A DNA stretch of 64,000 nucleotides from SIG452 sp045540295. Lineage in GTDB: Bacteria; Bacillota; Clostridia; UMGS1840. This document shows positions 1-8,642 of this stretch, piece by piece. Position numbers and translations under genes: made by a program. The notes beneath the pieces are model-generated. The model was given only the letters and a program-made list of their open reading frames with translations, was not told the DNA's origin and did no database searches. The stretch is from the NCBI GenBank assembly GCA_045540295.1, contig JAZQGY010000031.1, positions 70,054 to 134,053 of the forward strand. Direction: 5' to 3'. How positions within the stretch are numbered: the first letter of the stretch is position 1; every line of letters begins with the position of its first letter.

Positions 1-450
1 CTTTAGTTTCTGAATATTATCCTCCGAAACCTTTCCGTTTACCACTGCAATGTATTTTTTGCGGATTTGGTTTTTAGGGTGCGTAACGGTGTTCACAAAC
101 TCACCGTCATTGGATAAAATCAGAAGACCTTCGGTGTTGTAATCTAACCGTCCCGCAGGATAAATCCGTTCCTTCACCTCGTCACCGATTAAGTCCAAAA
201 CGCAGGGACGGTCGAACTGATCTTTCACGGTGGTCACATAACCCTTGGGTTTATTGAGTACATAGTACACTTTTTTCTCCATGGCAGAAATTTCTTTTCC
301 CGAAACCTCCACCAAATCGCCTTCCTGCATCTGGTAGCCTAATTCTAAAAGAATCTGCCCGTTTACTTTCACTTCCCCTTTTACAATCAGTTCCTCCGCT
401 TTTCTGCGGGAACAGATGCCTGCATCGGCAATATATTTCTGAATTCTCAC
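1..450 (-). CDS. rluB: rRNA pseudouridine synthase, RsuA/RluB family (3' part beyond the left edge)
   Basis: Only the first 150 residues are in the window. The enzyme family isomerises a specific uridine of ribosomal RNA to pseudouridine. Residues 1-60 form an S4 RNA-binding domain (GICSRRKAEELI). The catalytic domain begins near KKVYYVLNKPKGY and carries the active-site motif GRLDYNTEGLLILSNDG, with Asp103 the expected nucleophile. The start is GTG at 448-450 behind AAGGAG; no ATG fits. It is the last visible gene of the scpAB operon, 21 bp after the carboxypeptidase gene. RluB versus another RsuA-like member cannot be settled without the C terminus. Confidence 0.9.
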   Translation of the reverse strand, partial: MRIQKYIADAGICSRRKAEELIVKGEVKVNGQILLELGYQMQEGDLVEVSGKEISAMEKKVYYVLNKPKGYVTTVKDQFDRPCVLDLIGDEVKERIYPAGRLDYNTEGLLILSNDGEFVNTVTHPKNQIRKKYIAVVNGKVSEDNIQKLK

Positions 451-471
451 TTAGGTTATTCTCCTTTGGTA

Positions 472-1266
472 TCAGCCATCCTCAGATTTTGGTGGCTTTA
501 AATAGCTTTGATACAAGTTCATATGGTCATTCCAGTCATCGGGCGCATTCAAGGTAACGCAGATGAGCATTTTCTCACCGTCGGTAGCACAGGACACTAA
601 AGTTCGCCCTGCTTTTTTGGTAAAACCGGTTTTTCCGCCCACAGTGTTTTCATAATTCCATAACAACTTATTATGATTCTTTAAGTAGCGGACGTTTCCG
701 TCCTCTGACACCAGCTTGGTTTCCTTGGTGCCTGAAATTTTGCGGAATACGGGATTTCGCATGGCATAGGCAGTGATTAAAGCCATATCAAAAGCCGTGA
801 CCAGATGGTCTTCTCCATCCAGTCCCGAAGGATTCTCAAAATGAGTATCACAAGCCCCTACCCGATTGGCAATATCGTTCATTTTATCCACAAATTCTTC
901 ATAGCCAAAATGGTGGGCAATGGCATTTGCCGCATCATTTCCTGAATGGAGCAACAGCCCGTACAGCAGCTGCTCTAACGTAATATTCTCGCCAGCTTTC
1001 AAATACATACTGGACCCCTCGGTACCTGCGGCACGTTTATCAACCGTTACCGCATCCTTAGGATTGCCCAGCTCCAGTGCAGTAATTGCCGTGACAATTT
1101 TGGTGATGGATGCAGGACGCATCCTGACATGCTCGTTATAGCCATACAACATTTCGCCGGAATGGGCATCCATCAGGCAGACTGCCTTCGCAGAATAAGA
1201 ATATCCGTGAATATGGGAGAAAAAAATCACCAACAAACTGATGGCAAAAATACCCCGTAGTTTCAT
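472..1266 (-). CDS. dacF: D-alanyl-D-alanine carboxypeptidase (DacF/PBP5-like), catalytic domain only
   Basis: Serine peptidase of family S11 that trims the terminal D-Ala from peptidoglycan stem peptides outside the membrane. All three penicillin-binding motifs are present: SITK (Ser53, Lys56), SGN (108-110) and KTG (212-214). A hydrophobic segment at residues 5-17 is a signal peptide or anchor. I chose the ATG at 1264-1266 because GGAGGA lies 6 nt upstream; an in-frame codon 18 bp further up has no ribosome site. At 264 residues it is much shorter than typical DacF/DacB (about 380) and lacks the C-terminal PBP5 domain and amphipathic tail. The sequence ends in a clean stop, so this is a compact form rather than an obvious break. 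It lies between ytfJ and rluB, as in other Clostridia where the spore-cortex enzyme dacF lies near scpAB. Confidence 0.88.
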   Translation of the reverse strand: MKLRGIFAISLLVIFFSHIHGYSYSAKAVCLMDAHSGEMLYGYNEHVRMRPASITKIVTAITALELGNPKDAVTVDKRAAGTEGSSMYLKAGENITLEQLLYGLLLHSGNDAANAIAHHFGYEEFVDKMNDIANRVGACDTHFENPSGLDGEDHLVTAFDMALITAYAMRNPVFRKISGTKETKLVSEDGNVRYLKNHNKLLWNYENTVGGKTGFTKKAGRTLVSCATDGEKMLICVTLNAPDDWNDHMNLYQSYLKPPKSEDG

Positions 1267-1320
1267 CCTGTTTCCTCCAATCATCTCTTATTTTAAAGAG
1301 ATATGAAGAAAACCCTTTCC

Positions 1321-1755
1321 TTATTCCACAATAATTTCGTCATCGTCAATGAGAATGGTGGTATCTTCATCCGACTCGTCCTGATTTTTTTTGTTGCCGA
1401 ATTTTTTTAGCACTTTATCAATAATTTCAGGGGCTAAATCAATAATTTTGTCTAAAGGACTTGCCTGGCTTACGGTAATCATTCTCACATTGCCGTTTGA
1501 CACAACCAAAAACGCAACGGGAGAAATGGAAATGCCACCGCCTGCTCCGCCTCCGAAGGACTGCTTGTCCACCGGAACCTTGGAGTCTCCGAAGTTGGAA
1601 CCGCCGGTTCCAAATCCGTAGGAAACACGGGACACAGGAATAATCACCACGCCGTTGTCTGCGTGAATGGGTTCTCCGATAATGGTGTTCACGTCCACCA
1701 TAGTTTTAATGTTTTTTAAAACAGAGTCCATAAGACCTTCAATTGGATGTGACAT
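1321..1755 (-). CDS. ytfJ: GerW family sporulation protein YtfJ
   Basis: Small cytoplasmic protein (144 residues) of the GerW/YtfJ family. In Bacillus it is made in the forespore and needed for normal germination response; its biochemical role is unknown. Recognised from the N-terminal block HPIEGLMDSVLKNIKTMVDV, the VIIPVSRVSYGFGTGGSNFG segment, a Gly-rich stretch (GGGAGGGISISPVAF) and an acidic C-terminal tail. The ATG is preceded by GGAGG at good spacing. It follows the ytfI-like gene by 15 bp, the same ytfI-ytfJ order as in Bacillus, which supports both calls and implies co-transcription with scpAB. Confidence 0.9.
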   Translation of the reverse strand: MSHPIEGLMDSVLKNIKTMVDVNTIIGEPIHADNGVVIIPVSRVSYGFGTGGSNFGDSKVPVDKQSFGGGAGGGISISPVAFLVVSNGNVRMITVSQASPLDKIIDLAPEIIDKVLKKFGNKKNQDESDEDTTILIDDDEIIVE

Positions 1756-1770
1756 CGCACATACCTCCTT

Positions 1771-2379
1771 TTATGAATGTTTGAAGTTTTTATAGAAAAT
1801 GAGTGCCCCTCTTACCAAATACCAGGGCTTTGTTTTTATTTCCATCGCAAACTGCAGTTTGAAGACCACGTTGTCGTAGTCCATATCCAGCTTGTAGTAC
1901 ACAGGCTTTTCAAACACTAAAAAGTGCTGCAAAAATCCCGTCACAACGCCGGTAAAAGCTTCCACGGCACCGTAGCTCATACCTGTTAAAGCTGCGTCTC
2001 CCAACCCGAATTTTCCCATAACGGCAAGCTGAGGGATTCTGATTTTTCGGGAAAGATAGGAAAGAGTTTTCCCAAGTGCCTCACGGATACGGGTAAAGGT
2101 GTTTCGCATTTCCAAAAATTTTTTCATAGTGGATTCTTTGTCTTCCGCTTTGGGTTCTTCTTTTCCTTTTTTAGCTTTCTTCTCTTTTTTCGGGTTATCT
2201 TTCTTTTCTCCAAACGGAATACGAATGCGAATGCCAAGCACTTTTATCCGAAGTGTCAGCTGGGTTTCTCCAACAGAGAACAAAACCGACAGCGGACAAA
2301 AAAGAATCAATCCTATCAGCACTAATACAATCGCTAAAATAATAAGAAGCACGGTAAAAATCAAACCAACTGTTTCCAT
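1771..2379 (-). CDS. ytfI: DUF2953 membrane-anchored protein (YtfI-like)
   Basis: A 202-residue protein with one long N-terminal transmembrane segment (about residues 5-32), a highly charged Lys/Glu linker (about 58-85) and a C-terminal region resembling DUF2953 (YGAVEAFTGVVTGFL ... MDYDNVVFKLQFAMEIKTKPWYLV). Function unknown; YtfI proteins belong to the sporulation-linked gene set found beside ytfJ. Its ATG overlaps the scpB stop by one base (TAATG), so translation is probably coupled to scpB. Confidence 0.75.
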   Translation of the reverse strand: METVGLIFTVLLIILAIVLVLIGLILFCPLSVLFSVGETQLTLRIKVLGIRIRIPFGEKKDNPKKEKKAKKGKEEPKAEDKESTMKKFLEMRNTFTRIREALGKTLSYLSRKIRIPQLAVMGKFGLGDAALTGMSYGAVEAFTGVVTGFLQHFLVFEKPVYYKLDMDYDNVVFKLQFAMEIKTKPWYLVRGALIFYKNFKHS

Positions 2380-2978
2380 TATACCATCTCCTCCTCTGCT
2401 ATCGGTTCTTCTTCGGGAACAATATCCGAGAAGGACAGGTTATCAGTGTGATTAATATTCTGAAGTAATTTTAATTCCAGTTTGGGAAGCTCGTCCAGAC
2501 TTTCTAACCCAAACACCCTTAAAAATTCGCTGGTGGTGCCATAGAGCATAGGGCGACCGGGTGCATCCATTCTGCCCCGCTGTTCAATCAGTTCCCGTTC
2601 CAACAGGCGCACAATAGAATTATAGCTGTCTACCCCACGGACCGCATCCACCATCGCTTTTGTGACAGGTTGGTTATAGGCAATAATGGAAAGGGTTTCC
2701 AAAGAAGACTGACTTAAGCCTCTTTGGGCTCTGGTTTCCAGCATTTTGGCGATATACGGATGATGCTCACTTTTGGACACCATCTGAATGGAATTCTCCA
2801 AACGGATGACTTTCATGCCACGGGATTTTTGATTAAAATCCTTCATAAAAGCACTCACAAGGTCAACCACTTCTTCGTGCGATAATTCCAACACTTCTTC
2901 TAATTTTGAAAATTCTGCGGGACTTCCCAAAGCAAATAAAATGCTTTCTAAAATCCCAAACAGTTCTTCTTTACTCAT
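2379..2978 (-). CDS. scpB: Segregation and condensation protein B
   Basis: ScpB is the winged-helix kleisin-partner of the bacterial SMC condensin and acts on the nucleoid in chromosome compaction and segregation. The 199-residue protein has the two winged-helix units of the family, with the signature LETLSIIAYNQPVTKAMVDAVRGVDS and the block GRPMLYGTTSEFLRVFGLESLDELP. It is 24 bp downstream of scpA and overlaps the next gene, a standard scpAB arrangement. SMC itself is not in the window. Acidic C terminus as usual. Confidence 0.97.
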   Translation of the reverse strand: MSKEELFGILESILFALGSPAEFSKLEEVLELSHEEVVDLVSAFMKDFNQKSRGMKVIRLENSIQMVSKSEHHPYIAKMLETRAQRGLSQSSLETLSIIAYNQPVTKAMVDAVRGVDSYNSIVRLLERELIEQRGRMDAPGRPMLYGTTSEFLRVFGLESLDELPKLELKLLQNINHTDNLSFSDIVPEEEPIAEEEMV

Positions 2979-3002
2979 CTTATTCTTCCTTTAAAATTTT
3001 GG

Positions 3003-3722
3003 TCATGATTCCACACTTAAGATAAACTCGCCGTTTCGGCAGGTAAGCAACAGTTTATTTTCCTTTAGTAAGTCTAAAAGCCCCATAAAAGTTGCTGCAA
3101 CCTGAGCTCTGGTGGAACAAATTTCCAAAAAAGCTGCCACCAGTTCAATTCCTTTTGCATTTTTCACTACCAAAAACAGTTTGTCCGACATTAAGGCAAC
3201 CGATACTACTTCCCGTTCGATAATGCCTGAAAAAGCGCCTTTATCGGGAGGAAGCTTGGTTTCAATCCGCATCACCAGCTCTTCTAAAGCTGCGACTAAG
3301 TTTTCTTTGGGTAAATCTAATTTGGTATAGCGAATTAATCCTTTAATTTTCTCCGTCTGCTTGGTGAAGGTGTATGCCCCCAAGGGTTCCCGTTCCTTTA
3401 AATAACAGGAAAGCTCCTTATATTGCTGATAATCCAAAAGCTTCTGCATCAGTTCTTTTCTGGGGTCTTCCTCTTCCTCGCTATCTTCTGCGGGAGGCTT
3501 GGGCAGAAGCATTTTGGATTTGATGTATAAAAGCTCCGACGCCATTACAATAAATTCAGAAGCAATTTCCATATCAAGCTTCTCCATTGCCCGAAGATAT
3601 GCAATATACTGCTCGGTCAAGGTGAAAATCTCAATGTCGTATATATCAATTTTATTGGTGCGGATGAGGTGCAGAAGAAGGTCCATCGGCCCTTCAAACT
3701 GCTCTAATTTTAACTCTATCAT
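3003..3722 (-). CDS. scpA: Segregation and condensation protein A (kleisin)
   Basis: ScpA bridges the two SMC heads and recruits ScpB. The 239-residue sequence begins with the hallmark FEGPMDLLLHLIRTNKIDIYDI and contains the middle block MASELLYIKSKMLLPKP followed by an acidic linker (EDSEEEED). The C-terminal winged helix (about 160-239) is present. It starts with ATG 18 bp after the stop of the M50 protease gene. The ribosome site is weak (GGGGCAGG), so translational coupling to the upstream gene is likely. Confidence 0.97.
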   Translation of the reverse strand: MIELKLEQFEGPMDLLLHLIRTNKIDIYDIEIFTLTEQYIAYLRAMEKLDMEIASEFIVMASELLYIKSKMLLPKPPAEDSEEEEDPRKELMQKLLDYQQYKELSCYLKEREPLGAYTFTKQTEKIKGLIRYTKLDLPKENLVAALEELVMRIETKLPPDKGAFSGIIEREVVSVALMSDKLFLVVKNAKGIELVAAFLEICSTRAQVAATFMGLLDLLKENKLLLTCRNGEFILSVES

Positions 3723-3740
3723 ACAACCTGCCCCAAAATC

Positions 3741-4499
3741 CTACATTCCTAAAATCAAACGTCCGATTGAGTCCATGATGGGAACACAAACAGACTGAAA
3801 AGCATTCAAGATATTGCGAACACCGTTTCCCAGGAGAAAATCAAAGGAACCGCTGTATACCAACACTAAAAATACCAGCATAATATAGCGTTCATATTGC
3901 ATCACTTTAAAATAGTAGCGGTCTGGTAAAAAGGCAAACAATACACGGGAACCGTCCAAGGGCGGAACAGGAATCAGGTTAAACACCGCTAAGCTAACAC
4001 TATAGTAAGTTAAGAGAATAAAAAACTCTTCTCCGTACAGACAGACTTTTAATAAAAACTCATTGCTTTGATTGAGGCTCCAAGCGGTGCCAATCATCGC
4101 AAAACCAGAAAGCAACATTGCCAGAAATCCGATGACTAAGTTGGTTACGGGCCCCATCAGAGCGGTAATTGCCATTCCTTTTTTGGGATCACGGAAATTG
4201 GCAGGATTAATGGGCACCGGTTTTAATAACAGCACAAATCCAACCCACATTAAAATATCAGATAACTGCGAAACCGTGGGAAATACTTTTCCCACAAATA
4301 CGCCCAGCAGAATCCAGCCTGCATACATGGGATTAATATGGCGGAAGGGATTCATAGAAAGACGCCCCATATGCTTTGCGGTGCGATCCCCCATTAAGTA
4401 AGCAGTATAGCCGTGAGCAATTTCGTGGGGCAACAGTGCAAACAGCAGGGTCAGCACAGTAATCAGTGCTGAAATCACAGAATCTATTGTAATATTCAT
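3741..4499 (-). CDS. Site-2 protease family (M50) intramembrane metalloprotease
   Basis: Multipass membrane zinc protease of 252 residues. The active site is HEIAHG (about residues 26-31) in the first membrane helix, with the third metal ligand in NLIPVPPLDGSRVL near residue 170. Compact M50B type without a PDZ domain, similar to YwhC/rhomboid-like S2P homologues found next to scpAB in many Firmicutes. Substrate unknown. It is the first gene of the operon running to rluB; the 150 bp upstream is AT-rich and holds no promoter I can define well. Confidence 0.9.
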   Translation of the reverse strand: MNITIDSVISALITVLTLLFALLPHEIAHGYTAYLMGDRTAKHMGRLSMNPFRHINPMYAGWILLGVFVGKVFPTVSQLSDILMWVGFVLLLKPVPINPANFRDPKKGMAITALMGPVTNLVIGFLAMLLSGFAMIGTAWSLNQSNEFLLKVCLYGEEFFILLTYYSVSLAVFNLIPVPPLDGSRVLFAFLPDRYYFKVMQYERYIMLVFLVLVYSGSFDFLLGNGVRNILNAFQSVCVPIMDSIGRLILGM

Positions 4500-4651
4500 A
4501 AACGAACCAAAATCCTTTCGGGTTGATAGTTTTCACCTATTTTATATTGTATCACACCCTCCCCGATTTTGCAATGAAATTTTCCAAAATTATAAGAAAA
4601 AACAGTTTTTTTCGGATTCTCTTTTCCTTTTTTTCCAAAATCACAGAAAAA

Positions 4652-5371
4652 CTAATCATCAATCACGTTTAAAAGGTCATCTTTTAAGCTGCTTTCATCC
4701 GTTTCCAAATTGGTGTAGCTATTGGGAACAGAACCCACCACTACAGTTTCACTCATGGGAACAGTTGTCACAACTTTGGTACCGTAGGAACGGTGACCGG
4801 ACAACATCAGCGACACATGCATCGACACCCTCACCGTCATGGCATGACGAGTCTGATTGATGCCTGCATCCGAAAATTCACTCAGAAGCTCCACAAACAC
4901 TTCTCCGTAGGGGTAGGCGTCCACCCGAAGATGTGGACCGCGGTTAGAAAAAATTTCAATGCCGGAAAGATTTCCCAAAGGAATGGAAATCTCCGCATTT
5001 TTGGTGGCAGCAATTTTTTCGGAAATTAAAAGAGTCAGTTCCGAACGGAATCGGTTCATTACCGCTGTGTCTGGCAATACTAAGGTAGGTTCACCCTCTT
5101 CTGTTTTTTCTACCCGAAGAAAATTGCTTCCCAAGTATTCTTCCCGACTAAGCAATTCTGAAACCGAACGGTGCACCGTTTCCTGACCGATACGATTTGC
5201 CTTTGCTTCGCACAAATCCCGAAGAAGTGGAGAAAAAGTATCAGTGTACCAGTGAATGCCGCCAAAAATCAATAATCCTATAATAATCACCAAGAAAATA
5301 CTGCCGCCGTGATGCTTGTGATAACGGTAGCCCGCCTGACTGATCAACCGTCGCATCCCCACACCGCTCAT
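4652..5371 (-). CDS. yunB: Sporulation protein YunB
   Basis: A 239-residue protein with one N-terminal transmembrane helix (about 24-42) and an extracytoplasmic domain. YunB is a mother-cell (sigma-E) protein in Bacillus; its molecular job is not known. Matching blocks are YTDTFSPLLRDLCEAKANRIG, IPLGNLSGIEIFSNRGP and INQTRHAMTVRVSMHVSLMLSG. The ATG follows GGAGGGG. Upstream, 5392-5399 reads (minus) CATAAACT, close to the sigma-E -10 consensus, but the matching -35 is unconvincing, so sigma-E control is a guess. A terminator separates it from rpoD. Confidence 0.85.
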   Translation of the reverse strand: MSGVGMRRLISQAGYRYHKHHGGSIFLVIIIGLLIFGGIHWYTDTFSPLLRDLCEAKANRIGQETVHRSVSELLSREEYLGSNFLRVEKTEEGEPTLVLPDTAVMNRFRSELTLLISEKIAATKNAEISIPLGNLSGIEIFSNRGPHLRVDAYPYGEVFVELLSEFSDAGINQTRHAMTVRVSMHVSLMLSGHRSYGTKVVTTVPMSETVVVGSVPNSYTNLETDESSLKDDLLNVIDD

Positions 5372-5428
5372 AACATCCCCTCCTTCCTATCAGTTTATGA
5401 AAGTTTGGAAAGTTTGATACAGCAAAAC

Positions 5429-5463
5429 AAAAAAGCCTGTTCTTTTTCGCAACAGGCTTTTTC
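5429..5463 (-). terminator. Rho-independent terminator of dnaG-rpoD
   Basis: Stem AAAGCCTGTT/AACAGGCTTT with an 8-9 nt loop and a T-run on the minus strand, 24 bp after the rpoD stop. Confidence 0.85.
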
Positions 5464-5486
5464 GGACAATATTTGTCTTAGGAGTA

Positions 5487-6575
5487 TTAATCGAGATAAT
5501 CTTTCAGTTTTTTACTTCTGGAAGGATGCCGTAATTTACGGAGCGCTTTCGCTTCAATCTGACGGATTCTTTCACGGGTTACATTAAATTCTTTTCCAAC
5601 TTCTTCTAAGGTTCTCATTCTGCCGTCATCCAGACCGAAACGCAGTTTTAAAACGCGGGATTCTCTGGGGGTTAAAGTGTCTAATACAGAGGTTAACTGT
5701 TCACGCAGCAGCATATAGGTTGCAGAGTCTGCAGGAGCAGGTGCGGATTCATCCTGGATAAAGTCGCCCAAATGGCTATCTTCTTCTTCCCCGATGGGAG
5801 TTTCCAAGGAAACAGGGTCCTGAGCAATCTTTTGAATTTCACGCACACGTTCCACGGTGGTGCCCAAAGCTTTTGCCAATTCGTCATGAGTAGGTTCTCT
5901 GCCTAATTCCTGAAGCAGCTGACGGGTTACTCTTAAGAGCTTATTGATGGTTTCCACCATATGCACAGGAATACGGATGGTTCTTGCCTGGTCTGCAATA
6001 GCTCTGGTAATAGACTGACGAATCCACCAGGTAGCATAAGTAGAAAACTTATAGCCTTTGCGGTAATCAAATTTTTCTACCGCTTTGATGAGCCCTAAAT
6101 TTCCTTCCTGAATCAGGTCTAAAAACAGCATGCCACGACCTACATAACGTTTTGCAATACTAACTACCAAACGCAGGTTTGCTTCTGCCAGCTGACGTTC
6201 TGCTTCTTTGTCGCCTTCCGACATCCGTTCTGCCAGTTTCAGTTCGTCTTCGGTGTGCAAAAGAGGCACTTTTCCGATTTCCTTCAAATACATTCTTACA
6301 GGGTCATCTATGGAAATGCCTTCAGCGTTTAAGACAATGTTCATCTCGGTTTCATCAGGAAACTCTATGTCCACCGCATCTTCAAAATCTTCGTCGCCCA
6401 CAATTTCCACGCCCATTTTTTCCAGACGCTCATAAATTTTTTCAATATCATTTACCGAAACGTCAATCTGGTCCAAACGGACATTCAGCTCGTTTAACGT
6501 AATTTTACCCTGTTTTTTCGCAAATTCCATCAATTCCTTGATGACTTGCTTTTTATTCTCTGTAACTTCAGACAT
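5487..6575 (-). CDS. rpoD: RNA polymerase primary sigma factor (sigma-70/SigA)
   Basis: The housekeeping sigma factor that directs RNA polymerase to the TTGACA/TATAAT promoters seen throughout this window. The 362-residue protein has region 1.1 (about 1-75), region 1.2 (DDPVRMYLKEIGKVPLL), the region 2 core (ANLRLVVSIAKRYVGRGM, DLIQEGNLGLIKAV, FSTYATWWIRQSITRAI), region 3, and region 4.2 (TLEEVGKEFNVTRERIRQIE). Length fits Firmicute SigA. It lies 28 bp after dnaG in the classic dnaG-rpoD operon. The start is ATG behind AGAGG. Confidence 0.99.
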   Translation of the reverse strand: MSEVTENKKQVIKELMEFAKKQGKITLNELNVRLDQIDVSVNDIEKIYERLEKMGVEIVGDEDFEDAVDIEFPDETEMNIVLNAEGISIDDPVRMYLKEIGKVPLLHTEDELKLAERMSEGDKEAERQLAEANLRLVVSIAKRYVGRGMLFLDLIQEGNLGLIKAVEKFDYRKGYKFSTYATWWIRQSITRAIADQARTIRIPVHMVETINKLLRVTRQLLQELGREPTHDELAKALGTTVERVREIQKIAQDPVSLETPIGEEEDSHLGDFIQDESAPAPADSATYMLLREQLTSVLDTLTPRESRVLKLRFGLDDGRMRTLEEVGKEFNVTRERIRQIEAKALRKLRHPSRSKKLKDYLD

Positions 6576-6603
6576 CTTTGTAACCTCTTTTCTAAGAATC
6601 CTT

Positions 6604-8319
6604 CTACTTATTCTTATCGTTCTTTTCCTTTAGTTTTTTGGTATATTCCAGTAATTTTAACATATCGTCCCGATCATCATCGGAAAAGGAAATTGCTTCC
6701 GTTTCATGTTCGATTTTTTGGAGCAGGGAATCTAAGTAAATATAAAAATCGATAAACGGCTCTTTTTCCATAAAAATTTCGCTGGCTTCTTTTGCTTCCT
6801 CCCGATCCAAGTTCCCGATAATCATTGCCACATCCGGCTTCTCGGCATCATCTGTCAGGCGGCAAAAGATTTCATAAATCTTTTTATGAAGCTCTTCCTT
6901 AAAATAGTCTGCCTTGATTTTTTCCCGAATCTTCGGAAAATGCAACGGGTTTTCAACCACCAGCTTCAGTAACGATTGTGACACACTTTTTTTCCGTAGC
7001 ATTGCTAACTCCATGGCATCCGCATTGGTCTCCAATTTGCGATGTTTCTGAGCCTGTTTAACCTGTGCTAAAATAGAATCGTAACTGATTTTGGTGAGTT
7101 CTGCCACTTTCTTGGCATACACCTCAAGCTCCAGCTTATTATAAATATTCTTTAAAATGTTAATCGCTTTTTTGGTGTATTCAATCCGTTCTTCATCATC
7201 GGAAAAACCGCCTTTGGGATAAATTCCCGACAGTTCGTAATCCACACCGCTTAAAGAACTTGCAATAGCGGTGCGATAAGCTTCCGGTCCAAACTTTTTA
7301 ATCAACTCATCCGGATCTTTGGCACCGGAGTATTTTAAGATACGGACCCCAAGACCGTCTTTTTTTAAGATATCCACCGCTTTTCTGGTGGCATTCTGCC
7401 CGGCTCCGTCGCTGTCGAAGGAAATAATCACTCGATTGGTAAACCGCTTCAATAAGCGGGAATGATCTTCACAAAACGCTGTACCCAAAGACGCCACTGC
7501 ATTTTGAAAACCTGCCTGATACAAGGCTATAACGTCCATATAGCCTTCCGCTAAGATGATGTAGTCCTCCGAGGTGTTCTTGGCAAGATTCAAACTAAAT
7601 AGATTCTGCCGTTTGGAAAAAATCGGGGTTTCGCCGGTGTTTAGGTATTTCGGGAGAGCGTCTCCCATTACCCGTCCGCCGAAAGCAATCACATTGCCTC
7701 GTAAATCCATTACCGGAAAGATTACCCGATCCCGAAAGAAGTCAAAGATTCTTCCGTTTTTACTAAGACACAGACCGCTTTTTACAATATCATCATCCGA
7801 AAAGCCGTTTTTCTTCAAAGTTTGATACATAAAGTTCCACTCATTGGGCGCATAACCCAAACCGTAAGTCTTTATGGTATCATCCGAAAGTCCCCGGGAG
7901 CGAAGATACGAAAGTGCGCTTCGTCCTATTTCGCTGTTCAAACAGCGGAAATAGGTTCTTCCGGCGATTTTATTCATTTCACGGATGTTTCGTTTTAAGC
8001 GACTGTATTCACTGACTTCGTCTTTTTCTTCGGGAAGGGGAATCCCTGCCCGCTGTGCCAGAAACTTAACCGCCTCCACGAAATCCAGATTCTCAATATG
8101 CTCAATGAAATGAATCACTGTGCCTCCTGCACCACAGCCAAAACAGTGATACAGCTGCATCTGGGGATTGACGAAAAAGGAGGGCGTTTTTTCCGAATGA
8201 AAGGGACATAGCCCAATGTATCGGTTGCCGCTGCGTCTTAAGTTTACGTAAGAGGAAATCACATCCACGATGTCATTTTTCTCTTTGACTTCATTCAGGT
8301 ACTCTTCTTCAAAGTACAA
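6604..8319 (-). CDS. dnaG: DNA primase
   Basis: Synthesises RNA primers for the replication fork. The 571-residue protein shows the N-terminal zinc-binding domain (CPFHSEKTPSF ... YHCFGCGAGG), the TOPRIM core (AEGYMDVIALYQAGF, ISFDSDGAGQNA) and a C-terminal helicase-interaction region. The only in-frame start is TTG at 8317-8319, 11 nt after AAGGAG; an in-frame TGA lies just upstream. It is the first gene of dnaG-rpoD. A 7-mer TTCGACA at 8368-8374 matches a Spo0A box but could be chance. Confidence 0.97.
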   Translation of the reverse strand: MYFEEEYLNEVKEKNDIVDVISSYVNLRRSGNRYIGLCPFHSEKTPSFFVNPQMQLYHCFGCGAGGTVIHFIEHIENLDFVEAVKFLAQRAGIPLPEEKDEVSEYSRLKRNIREMNKIAGRTYFRCLNSEIGRSALSYLRSRGLSDDTIKTYGLGYAPNEWNFMYQTLKKNGFSDDDIVKSGLCLSKNGRIFDFFRDRVIFPVMDLRGNVIAFGGRVMGDALPKYLNTGETPIFSKRQNLFSLNLAKNTSEDYIILAEGYMDVIALYQAGFQNAVASLGTAFCEDHSRLLKRFTNRVIISFDSDGAGQNATRKAVDILKKDGLGVRILKYSGAKDPDELIKKFGPEAYRTAIASSLSGVDYELSGIYPKGGFSDDEERIEYTKKAINILKNIYNKLELEVYAKKVAELTKISYDSILAQVKQAQKHRKLETNADAMELAMLRKKSVSQSLLKLVVENPLHFPKIREKIKADYFKEELHKKIYEIFCRLTDDAEKPDVAMIIGNLDREEAKEASEIFMEKEPFIDFYIYLDSLLQKIEHETEAISFSDDDRDDMLKLLEYTKKLKEKNDKNK

Positions 8320-8642
8320 TCGGCATCACGCTCCTTTCCACCCTTTCGGGTTCCTTCATTAGTTTAATTCGACACAAACACGTTTTTTCCTTTTTTTTAA
8401 AAGTTTTTTTGAATTTTTTTTGGAAAAGTTTGAATGTTTTGTGAAAGATTTTTGTAAAAGAGTAATTATTTGGAACTTTTTTATGAGAAAACAGTCGAAC
8501 TGTAACAAAGATGAAACAGAAAATTATTGGGGTTTCACTTGAATTTTGGGGGATATTATGTTATACTATACTCGAAGCAACCTTGAAATTCAACACATCA
8601 TCCCACTTATGATTGATAAAAGAACCAAACGAGGTGACTTTT
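8320..8642. other. Divergent intergenic region between dnaG and the PBP gene
   Basis: 323 bp of AT-rich DNA holding a well-formed plus-strand promoter (8539-8567), the Shine-Dalgarno site for the TTG start at 8643, a TTCGACA 7-mer at 8368-8374, and the dnaG leader. No additional gene or RNA was recognised. Confidence 0.7.
8539..8567 (+). promoter_or_regulatory. SigA-type promoter of the penicillin-binding protein gene
   Basis: TTGAAT at 8539-8544, 17 bp spacer, TATACT at 8562-8567. Confidence 0.75.

Noticed and set aside
8368..8374. 0A box controlling dnaG-rpoD
   Set aside because: A single 7-mer is expected by chance several times in 64 kb when both strands are counted.
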